64,000 bases of DNA from an uncultured Bacteroides sp. (GCA_945833835.1 CAMAFR010000004.1:18772-82771); one strand, 5' to 3'; positions 10,821 through 25,923 are shown, counted from the first letter of the stretch. A program made the numbers and translations. Notes: generated from the letters alone by a model not told the origin.

Positions 10821-12191
10821 ATGAACAAATCGAATTTTGTGAAGGCTTGTTGGTGTACACTGCTGTGCATGATAGGTATTTCTGCCGCTGCGCAGGACAA
10901 TGTGATTGACGAAGTGGTGTGGGTGGTTGGCGATGAGGCCATTCTGAAATCGGACGTGGAAAACGAACGCTTGAATGCCCAATACGAGAACCGTCATTTC
11001 AAGGGCGATCCCTACTGCGTGATACCGGAGGAACTGGCCGTACAGAAGTTGTTCCTGCATCAGGCTGAGTTGGACAGTGTCGTCGTCGGCGATCAGGAAG
11101 TGCTGCAAGGGGTGGAGATGCGTCTGTCGTGGTTGCAGGACCAGATTGGCTCACGCGAGAAGCTGGAGGAATACTATAACATGACTTATACGCAGATTCG
11201 CGAGATGCTCCGCGAGAATGTCCGCAACGGCGAAACAGTCAAGGCCATGCAGCGTAAGATTGTGGGCGACATCAAGCTGACCCCGGCCGAAGTGCGCAAT
11301 TACTTCAGCCGCCTGCCGCAAGACAGTATCCCCTTCGTGCCTACCCAGGTAGAGGTGCAGATCATCACGCTGGAACCGAAAATTTCGGAAGAGGAAATCG
11401 AACGGGTGAAGAGCCAGTTGCGCGAATTTACCGAGCGTATCAACAAGGGGGAGACATCTTTCTCGACCTTGGCGCGATTTTATTCGGAAGACCCTGGTTC
11501 GGCCCGGAATGGAGGCGAATACGGCTTTACCGGCAAAGGGCAGCTGACGCCTGAATTTGCCAATGTGGTGTTTAATCTGACGGACCCGAAAAAAATATCA
11601 AAAGTGTTCGAGACGGAGTACGGCTATCACATCGCCCAGTTGATTGAGCGACGGGGCGACCGTGTGAGCTACCGCCATATCCTGATGAAGCCGAAGGTGG
11701 ACGAGCAGGAGGTAGAGGTGGCCTTGAACCGGTTGGATTCCATTGCCAACGACATCCGCAAGGAGAAGTTCACTTTCGATGAGGCGGCCACATGGATTTC
11801 GCAAGACAAGGACACCCGTAACAATCATGGACTGTTGGCCAATCCGCAGTCGAGCACTTCGCGTTTCGAGATGGACGAACTGGCTTCGTTGGTGTCGCAG
11901 GAGGTGGCGAAGGTCGTGGCAGACATGCAGATTGGCGAGGTGTCCAAGCCTTTCTCCATGATTAACACCAAAGGCAAGGAAGTGTGCGCCATTGTGAAGC
12001 TGAAAAACCGTATCGATGGCCACAAGGCTACGATTGCCGAAGACTATCAGCGGCTGAAGGCCATTGTGACCGAGAAGCGCGGAGAAGAAAAAATCCAGAA
12101 ATGGATTCTGGAGAAACAGAAGGGTATCTATGTACGCATCAGTCCTTCGTGGAGACAGTGCGAGTTCAAATATCCGGGTTGGATTAAGTGA
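10821..12191 (+). CDS. SurA-like periplasmic peptidyl-prolyl isomerase
   Basis: Chaperone for outer-membrane proteins. Start at ATG 10821 gives a signal peptide (MNKSNFVK, hydrophobic core, ISAAAQ), one base after the preceding stop; the longer reading from 10782 overlaps that gene and lacks a signal. 456 aa. It has a SurA N-terminal domain (WVVGDEAILKSDVE) and then two parvulin domains. The first is well formed (FSTLARFYSEDPGSARNGG, then ETEYGYHIAQLIER), and the second is less typical (VSYRHILMKP, FDEAATWISQD). It is the best conserved of the three adjacent foldases. Confidence 0.82.
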   Translation: MNKSNFVKACWCTLLCMIGISAAAQDNVIDEVVWVVGDEAILKSDVENERLNAQYENRHFKGDPYCVIPEELAVQKLFLHQAELDSVVVGDQEVLQGVEMRLSWLQDQIGSREKLEEYYNMTYTQIREMLRENVRNGETVKAMQRKIVGDIKLTPAEVRNYFSRLPQDSIPFVPTQVEVQIITLEPKISEEEIERVKSQLREFTERINKGETSFSTLARFYSEDPGSARNGGEYGFTGKGQLTPEFANVVFNLTDPKKISKVFETEYGYHIAQLIERRGDRVSYRHILMKPKVDEQEVEVALNRLDSIANDIRKEKFTFDEAATWISQDKDTRNNHGLLANPQSSTSRFEMDELASLVSQEVAKVVADMQIGEVSKPFSMINTKGKEVCAIVKLKNRIDGHKATIAEDYQRLKAIVTEKRGEEKIQKWILEKQKGIYVRISPSWRQCEFKYPGWIK

Positions 12192-12215
12192 TGCTTCACC
12201 AGACAATGACAAGGT

Positions 12216-13922
12216 ATGCTTGACACGAAAAACAGAAAAAATTACAGACGGAGCGGGCACAGAATACTGTTGGCAGGTATTCTGTGCCTCTTTGTCTTGT
12301 CATTGGTGGCACAACAGACAAGCGGATCTGCTTCCAGACGTCCTTCGAAAAGCAAGGTTTACCTCTTGCATTCTGACCTGTTGCGTAAGGACGCACGCCA
12401 CCCCGATGTCCAGGTGGTGGTGGGACATGTGGTGTTTCGTCATGACAGCGTCTATATGTATTGTGACAGTGCCTGTTATTACGACAAAATCAGTTCGTTC
12501 GAGGCGTTTGGCAACGTGCGGATGGAGCAGGGCGATACCTTGTTCCTGTATGGTGACCACTTGTTCTATGACGGCAATACGCAGATAGCCCAGATGCGGC
12601 AGAATGTGCGGATGGAGAACCGCAACACGACCTTGCTGACAGACAGTCTGAACTATGACCGTCTGTACAACCTGGGGTATTATTTTGATGGCGGTACGCT
12701 GATGGATGAGCAGAATGTGCTGACATCCGACTGGGGGGAATACAGTCCGGAAACGAAACAGGCGGTCTTCAACTACAATGTCAAGCTGGTCAACCCGCAA
12801 TTTGTGCTGACTTCAGATACGTTGGAATACAACACGCTTTCAAAGATTGCCGATATTGTAGGTCCGTCGGATATTGAGAGCGACGCCAATCATATCTATT
12901 CGGAGAAAGGTACCTATCACACGCAGGAAGGGCAGGCCTGGCTTTTCCAGCGGTCGGTCATCACCAATGAGGGGAAACGGCTGACCGGCGATTCGTTGTA
13001 TTACGATCGTACGCATGGGATCGGGGAGGCATTCGGGGATATGATGCTCACCGATACGGTCAACCGTAACCTGCTGACCGGTGAATACGGCTATTATGAC
13101 GAGCACCGGAAGTATGCCTTTGCCACACGCCGCGCGATGGCGGTGGACTATTCGCAACCCGACAGCCTGTTCCTGCATGGCGACACATTGCTGCTGGAGA
13201 CCTTTCATGTGGATACAGACTCCATGTATCGCGAGATGCGGGCTTTCCATAAGGTACGCTTTTATCGTACCGATGTGCAGGGGGTGAGTGATTCGTTGGT
13301 GTTCTCTACGAAAGACACATGTCTGACCATGTACTACGACCCTGTCTTGTGGAACAACAACCAGCAACTGCTGGGGGAGCGCATCTTGATTTATATGAAT
13401 GACAGCACGCTGGATTGGGCGCATATCATCAACCAGGCCCTGTCGGTGGAAAGCCTTGACACGATACAATATAATCAAGTGACCGGTAAGGAGATGAAAG
13501 CCTATTTCCGGAACAGGCAGATACGGAAGACAGAGGTCATCGGATCAGTCAGGCTGGTCTATTATCCGATGGATGCCGACAGTACGCTCATCGGCATGAA
13601 TGTGTCCGAAACCAGTCAGTTGGACATTTATCTGAAAGACCAGAAGTTGGAAAAGATGGTGATGTTCCCCAAGTCGAACGGTACGTTGTATCCGTTGACC
13701 CAGATTCCGGACAATAAGCGAAAGCTGGCCAATTTTGTATGGTTCGACTATCTTCGTCCGCTGAACAAAGAGGATATTTTCCATTGGCGTGACAAGCGTT
13801 CCGGCGATGTGTTGCGGAAGAATGTGCGCGGACCGGTGGAACTGCCCAACCAGCATCTGTTTGACCGGAAAGCGGATACTGCCGGCAAGCAGGAAGAAAC
13901 AACAGAAACAAAGGAGGAATAG
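12216..13922 (+). CDS. OstA-like (LptA/LptD N-terminal family) protein
   Basis: 568-aa exported protein with a signal peptide (RILLAGILCLFVLSLVAQQ) and repeated short beta segments such as ADIVGPSDIESD and NEGKRLTGDSLYYD, typical of the OstA jelly-roll. It resembles the OstA-like family common in Bacteroidetes and probably belongs to LPS transport across the periplasm, parallel to LptA or the LptD N-terminus. No LptD barrel is visible. Directly downstream of the SurA-like gene (24 bases) and 3 bases ahead of a small membrane protein. LPS role is inferred from family and context. Confidence 0.72.
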   Translation: MLDTKNRKNYRRSGHRILLAGILCLFVLSLVAQQTSGSASRRPSKSKVYLLHSDLLRKDARHPDVQVVVGHVVFRHDSVYMYCDSACYYDKISSFEAFGNVRMEQGDTLFLYGDHLFYDGNTQIAQMRQNVRMENRNTTLLTDSLNYDRLYNLGYYFDGGTLMDEQNVLTSDWGEYSPETKQAVFNYNVKLVNPQFVLTSDTLEYNTLSKIADIVGPSDIESDANHIYSEKGTYHTQEGQAWLFQRSVITNEGKRLTGDSLYYDRTHGIGEAFGDMMLTDTVNRNLLTGEYGYYDEHRKYAFATRRAMAVDYSQPDSLFLHGDTLLLETFHVDTDSMYREMRAFHKVRFYRTDVQGVSDSLVFSTKDTCLTMYYDPVLWNNNQQLLGERILIYMNDSTLDWAHIINQALSVESLDTIQYNQVTGKEMKAYFRNRQIRKTEVIGSVRLVYYPMDADSTLIGMNVSETSQLDIYLKDQKLEKMVMFPKSNGTLYPLTQIPDNKRKLANFVWFDYLRPLNKEDIFHWRDKRSGDVLRKNVRGPVELPNQHLFDRKADTAGKQEETTETKEE

Positions 13923-13925
13923 TAT

Positions 13926-14222
13926 ATGGGAATGTTTACGATGAGAAAACCGCGTGCGTTCCACCACGAATACATCTATGTGGACGAGCGGAAGGAAAAG
14001 TTGCAGAAGATTGAAGAAACGGCCAGACGTGATTTGGGAATGTTGCCTCCGAAGGAATTCTCGCCCGAAGACATACGCGGGAAGTTCATTGAGGGGACAA
14101 CCCATCTGAAGCGTCGCAAGGAGAGCGGTCGTAAACCGTTGGCCTATGGCACCTTGTTTGTGGCGATTGTCGTACTGCTGTATATCCTACGTTATCTGGT
14201 GACCGGAGAGTTCACGTTCTGA
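13926..14222 (+). CDS. small conserved single-pass membrane protein
   Basis: 98 aa, unknown function. The N-terminal two thirds are charged and soluble ([19 protein letters not shown]), followed by a basic stretch ([11 protein letters not shown]) and one membrane helix ([17 protein letters not shown]), giving a cytosolic-N, tail-anchored topology. It starts 3 bases after the OstA-like gene and mutL begins 17 bases later, so it is translated as part of the envelope operon. Similar short proteins occur at this position in other Bacteroides, to my recollection. Confidence 0.75.
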   Translation: MGMFTMRKPRAFHHEYIYVDERKEKLQKIEETARRDLGMLPPKEFSPEDIRGKFIEGTTHLKRRKESGRKPLAYGTLFVAIVVLLYILRYLVTGEFTF

Positions 14223-14239
14223 CGGTGGGAGGGAGTGCT

Positions 14240-16144
14240 ATGAGTGATGTGATACGTTTGTTGCCCGATTCCGTAGCCAATCAGATAGCGGCGGGCGAGG
14301 TCATCCAGCGTCCGGCTTCTGTCATCAAAGAGCTGGTGGAGAATGCGATTGATGCCGGAGCCAGACATGTCATGGTGGCTGTGACCGATGCCGGCAAGAC
14401 CTGCATCCAGGTCATCGACGACGGAAAAGGCATGTCGGCGACTGATGCCCGCATGGCTTTCGAGCGTCATGCCACTTCGAAGATACGCGAGGCCGCCGAT
14501 TTGTTCGCACTCCATACGATGGGATTCCGCGGCGAGGCGTTGGCTTCGATAGCCGCAGTGGCACAGGTAGAGCTGCGTACCTGCCAGGAGGGCGAACAGC
14601 TGGGCACCATCCTGCACATAGCCGGTTCCACCATTGAGAGCCAGGAAGTGGGCGTCTGTGCCAAAGGCAGCAACTTCATGGTCAAGAACCTCTTTTTCAA
14701 TGTACCAGCCCGGCGTAAGTTCCTCAAGTCCAACCAGACGGAACTGAGCAATATCCTGAGCGAATTTGAACGGATTGCACTGGTCAATCCGGAGGTGTCG
14801 TTTACGTTGGCCCATAACGGGACCGAAATGTTGAATCTGCCGGCTATCCAGTTGCGGCAGCGCATCATGGGGGTCTTCGGCAAGAAGCTCAACCAGGATT
14901 TGCTGTCGTTGGACATTGACACCACGATGGCCAAGATTCATGGTTTCATCGGGAAGCCCGAAGCGGCCCGCAAGAAAGGCGCGCGCCAGTTCTTCTTTGT
15001 CAACGGCCGGTATATGCGTCATCCGTATTTCCACCGTGCGGTGGCCGATGCTTACGAGAACCTGATACCGGTGGGTGAGCAGATGTCCTATTTCATCTAT
15101 TTCGAGGTGGACCCAGCCCATATTGACGTGAACATCCATCCTACGAAGACCGAAATCAAGTTCGAGAATGAGCAGGCAGTGTGGCAGATTCTGTCGGCGG
15201 CTGTCAAGGAAACATTGGGACGTTTCAACGAGGTGCCCTCCATTGATTTCGATACCGAGGGCAAGCCCGATATTCCGGCGTTCGATGCCAATCCCTATAT
15301 GCCGGCCAAGAGTGCTCCACCCCGTACGTCGTTCGACCCTTCTTATAATCCGTTTGATACCTCTTCGGTGGTTCCGCCGTCCTCCTATTCGTCGGCCTAT
15401 ACCCCCAAGACCACCCATGACTGGCAACCGTTGTTTCACGGTCTGGAGCGTGAAAAGGAAACTCCTGCCTACGAGGCGGATGTTTTCCCGGAAGAGCAGT
15501 CGGTGGAAGCGGAAGAAGAACAGTCGCAGACAGGCACAACGCTGTATGGGGGAGTGGCAGAGCATGAGCCGGTGGTCGGGAAGACGGCCCGCCATTTTCA
15601 GTACAAAGGGAGTTATATCCTGACATCGGTCAAATCGGGACTGATGATTATTGACCAGCAACGGGCCCATATACGCATTTTGTATGAACAGTATCTCCGT
15701 CAGATAGAGCAGCGCAAGGGTGTCTCGCAACGGATGCTTTTCCCGGATATGGTGCAATTCTCTCCGGCGGAAATCCCTGTGCTCGAAGCAATCATGGAAG
15801 ACTTGACGGCCTTGGGCTTTGATTTGAGTCCGTTGGGAGGCGGTTCTTATGCCATCAACGGGATACCCGAGGGAATTGAAGGGCTGAGTCCCGAAACGCT
15901 GGTGACGAATATGGTGCAGACGGCACTCGAAAAGGGGTGTAAGGTGCGTGAGGAAGTGCACGGCTTTCTGGCTTTGTCGTTGGCAAAGGCGGCCGCTATT
16001 GTTCCCGGGCAGGTATTGACGGATGAGGAGATGGATAATCTGGTGGACGGATTGTTTGCCGTCGCCACCCCCAATTATACTCCCGATGGGAAAACGGTGC
16101 TTTCTGTACTGAAAGAAGAAGACCTGGAGAAAATGTTCAGATAG
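14240..16144 (+). CDS. mutL: DNA mismatch repair protein MutL
   Basis: Mismatch repair ATPase that couples MutS recognition to strand incision. GHKL ATPase motifs are intact ([11 protein letters not shown] near 31-41, DDGKGM 60-65, GFRGEAL 95-101), followed by the transducer domain and a variable proline-rich linker. The C-terminal dimerization domain contains DQQRAHIR, where endonuclease-type MutL proteins have DQHAxxE-type residues; nicking activity is therefore uncertain. The ATG at 14240 follows GGGAGGGA, a clear ribosome binding site, and is preferred over the GTG at 14225. 634 aa. Confidence 0.93.
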   Translation: MSDVIRLLPDSVANQIAAGEVIQRPASVIKELVENAIDAGARHVMVAVTDAGKTCIQVIDDGKGMSATDARMAFERHATSKIREAADLFALHTMGFRGEALASIAAVAQVELRTCQEGEQLGTILHIAGSTIESQEVGVCAKGSNFMVKNLFFNVPARRKFLKSNQTELSNILSEFERIALVNPEVSFTLAHNGTEMLNLPAIQLRQRIMGVFGKKLNQDLLSLDIDTTMAKIHGFIGKPEAARKKGARQFFFVNGRYMRHPYFHRAVADAYENLIPVGEQMSYFIYFEVDPAHIDVNIHPTKTEIKFENEQAVWQILSAAVKETLGRFNEVPSIDFDTEGKPDIPAFDANPYMPAKSAPPRTSFDPSYNPFDTSSVVPPSSYSSAYTPKTTHDWQPLFHGLEREKETPAYEADVFPEEQSVEAEEEQSQTGTTLYGGVAEHEPVVGKTARHFQYKGSYILTSVKSGLMIIDQQRAHIRILYEQYLRQIEQRKGVSQRMLFPDMVQFSPAEIPVLEAIMEDLTALGFDLSPLGGGSYAINGIPEGIEGLSPETLVTNMVQTALEKGCKVREEVHGFLALSLAKAAAIVPGQVLTDEEMDNLVDGLFAVATPNYTPDGKTVLSVLKEEDLEKMFR

Positions 16145-16168
16145 GAGCTGATTTCCCCTCCAGGCCCC

Positions 16169-17377
16169 TTAGCATTCCTCAAACAGCCGTTTGCGTGCCA
16201 GCATACAGGCTCCGATGACACCGCACCGGCTGCCCAACTCGGACAGTTTGATGACAGTGTCGCGGTTGACCAGATTCAGGGAATACTTGCGGATGGCGGT
16301 GATGACTGGCTGCAACAGGTAGTCGCCTGTACGGGCCAGTACCCCTCCGATGATGACCAGCTCCGGATTGAGTACATTGATGAGGCCGGCCAGGTAGCGC
16401 CCCAGCTTCTGGCCGATTTCCTCAATGAGTTCGATGCACAACACGTCTTCCTGGTTGATGGCGTTGACAATGTCGTTCAGGGTGATGGGGGTACCTTGTT
16501 CTATCTGGGCGGACAAGATGGACTGCTTGCCCTCTTTCACTTTCAAGAGGAGGTTCCGGTAGAGCGATGCCCCCGACACTTCCGTTTCCAGGCAGCCGCG
16601 TTTGCCGCAGTGGCAGATGATTTCGTTGTCGAAGACGTTGAAGTGGCCGAACTCGCCCGAGAAGCCCGATTTGCCCATATAGATTTCGCCGTTGAAAATC
16701 AGTCCGGCACCGAGCCCCCAGCTCAGGTTGATGAAGATGATGTCCTGCTCGTCGCGCACCGCTCCCTTCACCATCTCTCCATAGGTCATGGCACGGGTGT
16801 CATTGTCAATGCAGGTGCGGTAGCCCAGCCGTTCAGACAGGACTTCCGACAACGGACGTTCGTCGAACTTGAACAGGCTGTAGCTGTATCCTTTCACGGA
16901 GTTGACGCGACCGGAGATGTTGATGCAGATGTGCAGCAGCTTCTCTTCAGGGACTTCTTCCTTTTCAATGAAACTGAGAATATGGCCGCACAAGGTGTCC
17001 AACCCCTTTTCTGTGTTTTCCAATTGGCAAGGGATATCATAGGCTTGTTTTACGGTGTCGCCCGTCAGGTTCATCAGGGCGATGTCCAGCGTGAATTTCT
17101 TGATGTCGACACCCAGGAAATAGCCCGCATCGGCTTTCAGGCCATACAGAGCCGGTGGACGCCCTTCTCCGGTCTCCAGTTTCCCATAGCTGACCACCAC
17201 ACCGTCGTCCGACAGCTCCGACAGGAATTTGGCCACAGTCGGCGTACTGAGGTCCATTTCCCTGGTCAGGTCGGGGATAGTGGAAGCCTTGTTGCGCAGA
17301 TAGTAAGAGATGATCCGCCTTTTGGCAGCAGCTGCCTTTGTACCTTTTTCTATATCCTGAAGCCATTTGAGTGCCAT
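16169..17377 (-). CDS. ROK-family transcriptional regulator
   Basis: N-terminal winged helix (about residues 15-75, with TIPDLTREMDLSTPTVAKFL) followed by a ROK sugar-kinase-like domain. That domain has DIKKFTLDIALMNL, the ICINISGRVN loop, and the zinc motif CHCGKRGCLE after GHFNVFD. Proteins of this architecture (NagC/Mlc type) repress sugar genes and release DNA on binding a sugar or sugar phosphate; the effector cannot be read from sequence. Start chosen at 17377 (MALKWLQ) because the promoter -7 element at 17406-17413 places transcription start downstream of the longer start. 402 aa. Divergent from the kelch mutarotase gene. Confidence 0.85.
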   Translation of the reverse strand: MALKWLQDIEKGTKAAAAKRRIISYYLRNKASTIPDLTREMDLSTPTVAKFLSELSDDGVVVSYGKLETGEGRPPALYGLKADAGYFLGVDIKKFTLDIALMNLTGDTVKQAYDIPCQLENTEKGLDTLCGHILSFIEKEEVPEEKLLHICINISGRVNSVKGYSYSLFKFDERPLSEVLSERLGYRTCIDNDTRAMTYGEMVKGAVRDEQDIIFINLSWGLGAGLIFNGEIYMGKSGFSGEFGHFNVFDNEIICHCGKRGCLETEVSGASLYRNLLLKVKEGKQSILSAQIEQGTPITLNDIVNAINQEDVLCIELIEEIGQKLGRYLAGLINVLNPELVIIGGVLARTGDYLLQPVITAIRKYSLNLVNRDTVIKLSELGSRCGVIGACMLARKRLFEEC

Positions 17378-17405
17378 AGTTATTTCAATTCTTTGGTTGT
17401 GCATA

Positions 17406-17413
17406 CAAATATA
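17406..17413 (-). promoter_or_regulatory. promoter of the ROK regulator gene
   Basis: CAAATATA on the + strand is TATATTTG on the coding strand, a perfect TAnnTTTG. Start is expected near 17399, leaving a leader of about 20 bases before the chosen ATG. Confidence 0.5.
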
Positions 17414-17518
17414 GCTATAAAAATTCAATAAATAGGCGGAGTTTATGCCGAATAGTTTATAAAATTTCCGTAATTTAGCTGAATCTATAATTTTATTGTG
17501 ATTACCAATGTGTGGCTT

Positions 17519-18619
17519 ATGAATTTACGAACAAATGTCCTGTCGCGTCTGTGCGTGCTGTTGGTGTCGGCTGTCGGTCCGGCCTGTTCCGGCCTCTCCC
17601 ACCATGAAGTGTCTGTACCCGACTATCCGATTGCCGGTGGGGTATCGGCTCCGTTGGCCGGTGTCGTGGGTGACCGGCTGTGGGTGGCCGGTGGTTGTAA
17701 CTTTCCACATCAGCCGGCGGCTGACGGAGGAAGTAAAGAGTTTTATGCGGACCAGTATGTGCTGGACCTGACGGAAACGCCCTCTTCCTGGCGGTCTGTC
17801 GGCCGTCTGCCGCAACCGGTGGCCTACGGTGTTTCGGTCCAGGTGCCGCAAGGGATGGTCTGTGTGGGAGGACAGCGTGCCGGGGCTTCCTTGGCGGAGG
17901 CGTTTCTTTTGCAGGTTGATGCGGCTACACAGGACTTGGTCCGGACGGCGCTGCCCTCGTTGCCGGTGACCATTGACAACGGTGCCGGAGCCTACGTGGC
18001 CGGGAAGGTCATTGTGACGGGAGGCAACCAGTCGGACGGGGGACGTTCGCTCTATGCGCTGGACTTGGCCCAGCCTGTCGCATGGGTTCGGCTGACGGAA
18101 TATCCCGGTGCGCTCCGCATACAGCCGGTCTTGTTGGCCGATGCGTCGTCGGTCTATCTGATGGGTGGTTTTGCGCCTGCCCGGCAGCAAGAGGGACGCT
18201 TGTCGGGCGATGTGTGGAAATATCATCTGCCTTCCGGGCAATGGTCGGTTGAGACACAGGTGCCGTTGGATGCCGATGCTTTGCCCATTGCTGTGGCCGG
18301 TGCCAGCGGAGTCTGCTATCGCGATTGTCTGATTTTGGCCGGTGGTGTCAATGCCTCGGTTTTCCAGGCGGCCATCGAGGGCAGGGCTCCTGAGGATTAC
18401 TTGCGGCGCCCCCGCGAATGGTACCGGTTCAGCAAGACAGTGGCGGTCTATCGGTTGCAGTCCCGCCAGTGGCGTTGCTACGAGGTGGAAGGCATGGACA
18501 AGGCTGGTGGCGTGTTGGTACGTCATGGTGACTGCCTTTATATGGTCTGTGGCGAAATCAAGCCCGGTATCCGCACCCAGGAGGTGGTGGCCTGTCCGTT
18601 GGATAGATTAGGGCTCTAA
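17519..18619 (+). CDS. secreted kelch-repeat mutarotase (NanM-like)
   Basis: 366 aa with a signal peptide and six kelch-type repeats, recognisable from recurring blocks such as GDRLWVAGGCNFP, GKVIVTGGNQSDGG, SSVYLMGGFAP, RDCLILAGGVNASVF and DCLYMVCGEI. It resembles the cyclically permuted mutarotase family that includes NanM, which interconverts N-acetylneuraminate anomers in the periplasm. No sialidase, NanA or NanE gene is seen nearby, so the substrate is inferred from family only. The signal ends GPACS, which is not a standard lipobox. Start at the ATG 17519 instead of the GTG 17498. Confidence 0.72.
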   Translation: MNLRTNVLSRLCVLLVSAVGPACSGLSHHEVSVPDYPIAGGVSAPLAGVVGDRLWVAGGCNFPHQPAADGGSKEFYADQYVLDLTETPSSWRSVGRLPQPVAYGVSVQVPQGMVCVGGQRAGASLAEAFLLQVDAATQDLVRTALPSLPVTIDNGAGAYVAGKVIVTGGNQSDGGRSLYALDLAQPVAWVRLTEYPGALRIQPVLLADASSVYLMGGFAPARQQEGRLSGDVWKYHLPSGQWSVETQVPLDADALPIAVAGASGVCYRDCLILAGGVNASVFQAAIEGRAPEDYLRRPREWYRFSKTVAVYRLQSRQWRCYEVEGMDKAGGVLVRHGDCLYMVCGEIKPGIRTQEVVACPLDRLGL

Positions 18620-18656
18620 AGAGGCCTTGCTCCCAAAGGGAGGCCTCCATACAAGA

Positions 18657-18716
18657 CAAGGGCACAGCGGTTGTTTGTCAATCAATGAATAAACATCCTC
18701 TGTGCCCTTGCTTTTT
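18657..18716 (+). terminator. terminator after the mutarotase gene
   Basis: CAAGGGCACAG (18657-18667) pairs with CTGTGCCCTTG (18700-18710), followed by CTTTTT. It lies between convergent genes, and a second palindrome with GAGGCCT/AGGCCTC arms is just upstream at 18621-18647. Confidence 0.7.
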
Positions 18717-18761
18717 GGGGTGTTCAGCCTTTCAGGCCGTTACCCGTGTGCCGGGGTGCTC

Positions 18762-23818
<5,057 letters not shown>

Positions 23819-23895
23819 TGTAGCTAAGATATGAATTGGTTCGGTTCAAAATAAGTGATTCCAGTTTCTTGGACGTGCCGTCAGCAAAGGTGAGG

Positions 23896-24918
23896 TCAGA
23901 AGTCGAGATTGGCCATTTTCCAGAAGCCGAGGAACGAGGCTTTGGTGATTTCCACCAGTTTGTCCCAGTTCAGTTTCTGGGGTTCGTCGCCGGGCATGTG
24001 GTAGTCGGGGTGTCCGTCGGTGTGGTACCACATAATGGGGATGCCGGCTTTGGCAAACGTGCCGTTGTCGCTGCCGCCTACGGGCTTGTCCCACGGACGG
24101 TAGTTGGGTTCCAGTTGGAGCTGGTATTTCTCGACATCGCTTTTCAGCCATTCGCCGAAGGTCGGGGTGCTTTCCGTATAGAAGTACACCACGTGCTTGG
24201 GATGCTGCTCGTTGTTGTTGCGGCCTATCATGTCAAAGTTCAGGTAGCCCTTTATCTTGCCCATGTCGGGGAACACCTGGGCGAAATAGCGCGAGCCGAG
24301 CAGCCCTTTCTCTTCACCGTCCCAGAAGGCGAAGTAAGTGGTGCGTTCGGGCTGTTGTCCGGTAGCCAGGAAGGCGCGGGCGATTTGCAGGACGGCGGTC
24401 ACGCCCGAGGCGTTGTCGTCTGCCCCGTTGTAGATTTTGTCACCGTCCAGCATCGGGTCATAGCCCAGATGGTCATAGTGGGCACCGATGACCACAATCT
24501 CGTCTTTCTTCTTTCCCTCGATTTTCACCAGCACGTTGCGCATGGAGTATTTCTGGTGCACCCCCTTGCAGATTTGGGCGATGGAGTCGGGATGCACTTG
24601 CAGCCGTCCCTGTTTCTGCCGTTCCACGCGGTAGGTTTCAAACGGTTGGAAATAGTCTTCGAAGACCGGTTGCAATCCCCATGACTTCAAGAGGGAGACG
24701 ATGTAGTTGCCGGCGATGCGTCCGCCTTTCCAGCCGGCTTCACGTCCTTCCAGCTCGTCGGATGCCAGAAAGTTCATGAATGCTTCCGCGCTGGTGCGGT
24801 TGATGGTGGCCAGCCCTTTTTCTTCGGCAGTGGGCTGGATGTTCTTCTTTGCCTGGAGCGTGTTGCCGAGGGCGATGCTCACCAGCAGAGTCAATGCGAT
24901 GCAATATACTTTTTTCAT
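23896..24918 (-). CDS. secreted M28-family zinc peptidase
   Basis: 340 aa with a signal peptide (MKKVYCIALTLLVSIALG). M28 aminopeptidase fold with all expected metal or catalytic residues visible: H147 in GAHYDH, D167 in NGADDNASG, E202/E203 in WDGEEKGLLGS, D229 in NFDMIGRN and a histidine in YHTDGHPDYH. Proteins of this type in Bacteroidetes are annotated as aminopeptidases or glutaminyl-peptide cyclotransferase-like enzymes, and sequence alone does not separate the two. Lies 40 bases downstream of rsgA and 77 bases upstream of the permease, suggesting a shared transcript. Confidence 0.85.
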   Translation of the reverse strand: MKKVYCIALTLLVSIALGNTLQAKKNIQPTAEEKGLATINRTSAEAFMNFLASDELEGREAGWKGGRIAGNYIVSLLKSWGLQPVFEDYFQPFETYRVERQKQGRLQVHPDSIAQICKGVHQKYSMRNVLVKIEGKKKDEIVVIGAHYDHLGYDPMLDGDKIYNGADDNASGVTAVLQIARAFLATGQQPERTTYFAFWDGEEKGLLGSRYFAQVFPDMGKIKGYLNFDMIGRNNNEQHPKHVVYFYTESTPTFGEWLKSDVEKYQLQLEPNYRPWDKPVGGSDNGTFAKAGIPIMWYHTDGHPDYHMPGDEPQKLNWDKLVEITKASFLGFWKMANLDF

Positions 24919-24958
24919 GTCTTTGTGATGAATTAAATGGTTAAATGTTCAATAGGTG

Positions 24959-25894
24959 TCAGTAGGCGGAACGGTATTTCCCTTCTTCCCTGTCTTCGAG
25001 GATGTTCAGGTAGGAGGTGTAACGCGATTCGCTGATGTAGTGGTTCTCCACCGCTTCGCGGACGGCGCAGCCCGGTTCGTGGCGGTGGGTGCAGTTCCCG
25101 TATTTGCAACGGGCCGAGAAGGCGAAGATTTCCTTGAAGTAGTGGCCTACCTCTTCGTCTTTCATGTCGAAGGTGCCGAAGCCTTTGATGCCCGGCGTGT
25201 CGATGAGGTAACCGCCGCCCTCTACCGGGAACATTTCCGAGAAGGTGGTGGTGTGCATGCCTTTGTTGTGGGCGGTAGAGAGTTCGCCCGTCTTGAGGTG
25301 CTGCTCCGGGAGGATGGCATTGATGAGGGTGGATTTCCCTACGCCAGAGTGGCCGGAGAAAAGGGTGGTTTTCCCTTGGAGGGTTGCCTTGATGTCGTCG
25401 ATGCCGGTACCTTCAAGGGCCGAGACGGTGTGGCAGGGGTAGCCGATGTGGGTGTACAGATGTATCAGGCCTTCCATGTAGCGGCGTTCGTCGTCGGTAT
25501 AGCGGTCGGTCTTGTTGAAGACCAGGTGTACCGGGACCCGGTAGGCTTCTGCCGAGGCGAGAAAGCGGTCGATGAAGACGGTGGTGGTTTCGGGATAGTT
25601 GACGGTGACCACCAGCAGGCATTGGTCCAGGTTGGCGGCGATGATGTGCGATTGTTTCGAGAGGTTGGAGGCCTTGCGGATGATGTAGTTCTTCCGGTCG
25701 TCTATTTCGGTGATGAACGCCGTCCCTTCGGGGTTGACGCTGATGCTCACGCGGTCACCCACAGCCACCGGATTGGTGCTGCGTATGCCTTTGAGCCGGA
25801 AGTTTCCTTTTATCTTACATTCCACGAAGCGGTTGTCATCGGTCCTGACCATGTACCAGCTGCCTGTGTTCTTTACTACTAAGCCTTTTTCCAT
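24959..25894 (-). CDS. rsgA: ribosome small-subunit GTPase RsgA
   Basis: Circularly permuted GTPase that checks late 30S maturation. OB-fold N-terminus, G4 NKTD (127-130) preceding G1 GHSGVGKS (181-188) and G3 DTPG (232-235), which is the diagnostic permuted order. It ends in a zinc-binding region with CKYGNCTH and HEPGC (C263, C268, H270, C276). 311 aa, normal length. Follows frr by 171 bases on the same strand, with a hairpin between the two. Confidence 0.95.
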   Translation of the reverse strand: MEKGLVVKNTGSWYMVRTDDNRFVECKIKGNFRLKGIRSTNPVAVGDRVSISVNPEGTAFITEIDDRKNYIIRKASNLSKQSHIIAANLDQCLLVVTVNYPETTTVFIDRFLASAEAYRVPVHLVFNKTDRYTDDERRYMEGLIHLYTHIGYPCHTVSALEGTGIDDIKATLQGKTTLFSGHSGVGKSTLINAILPEQHLKTGELSTAHNKGMHTTTFSEMFPVEGGGYLIDTPGIKGFGTFDMKDEEVGHYFKEIFAFSARCKYGNCTHRHEPGCAVREAVENHYISESRYTSYLNILEDREEGKYRSAY

Positions 25895-25923
25895 AGATTG
25901 CCTCTTTAATATATGTATATGAC

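Noticed and set aside
14192..15961. 589-codon open frame antisense to mutL
   Set aside because: Its translation has no family features (rich in His, Arg, Leu, Gln), and mutL on the other strand has complete motifs; GC-rich codon use produces long antisense frames throughout this window.
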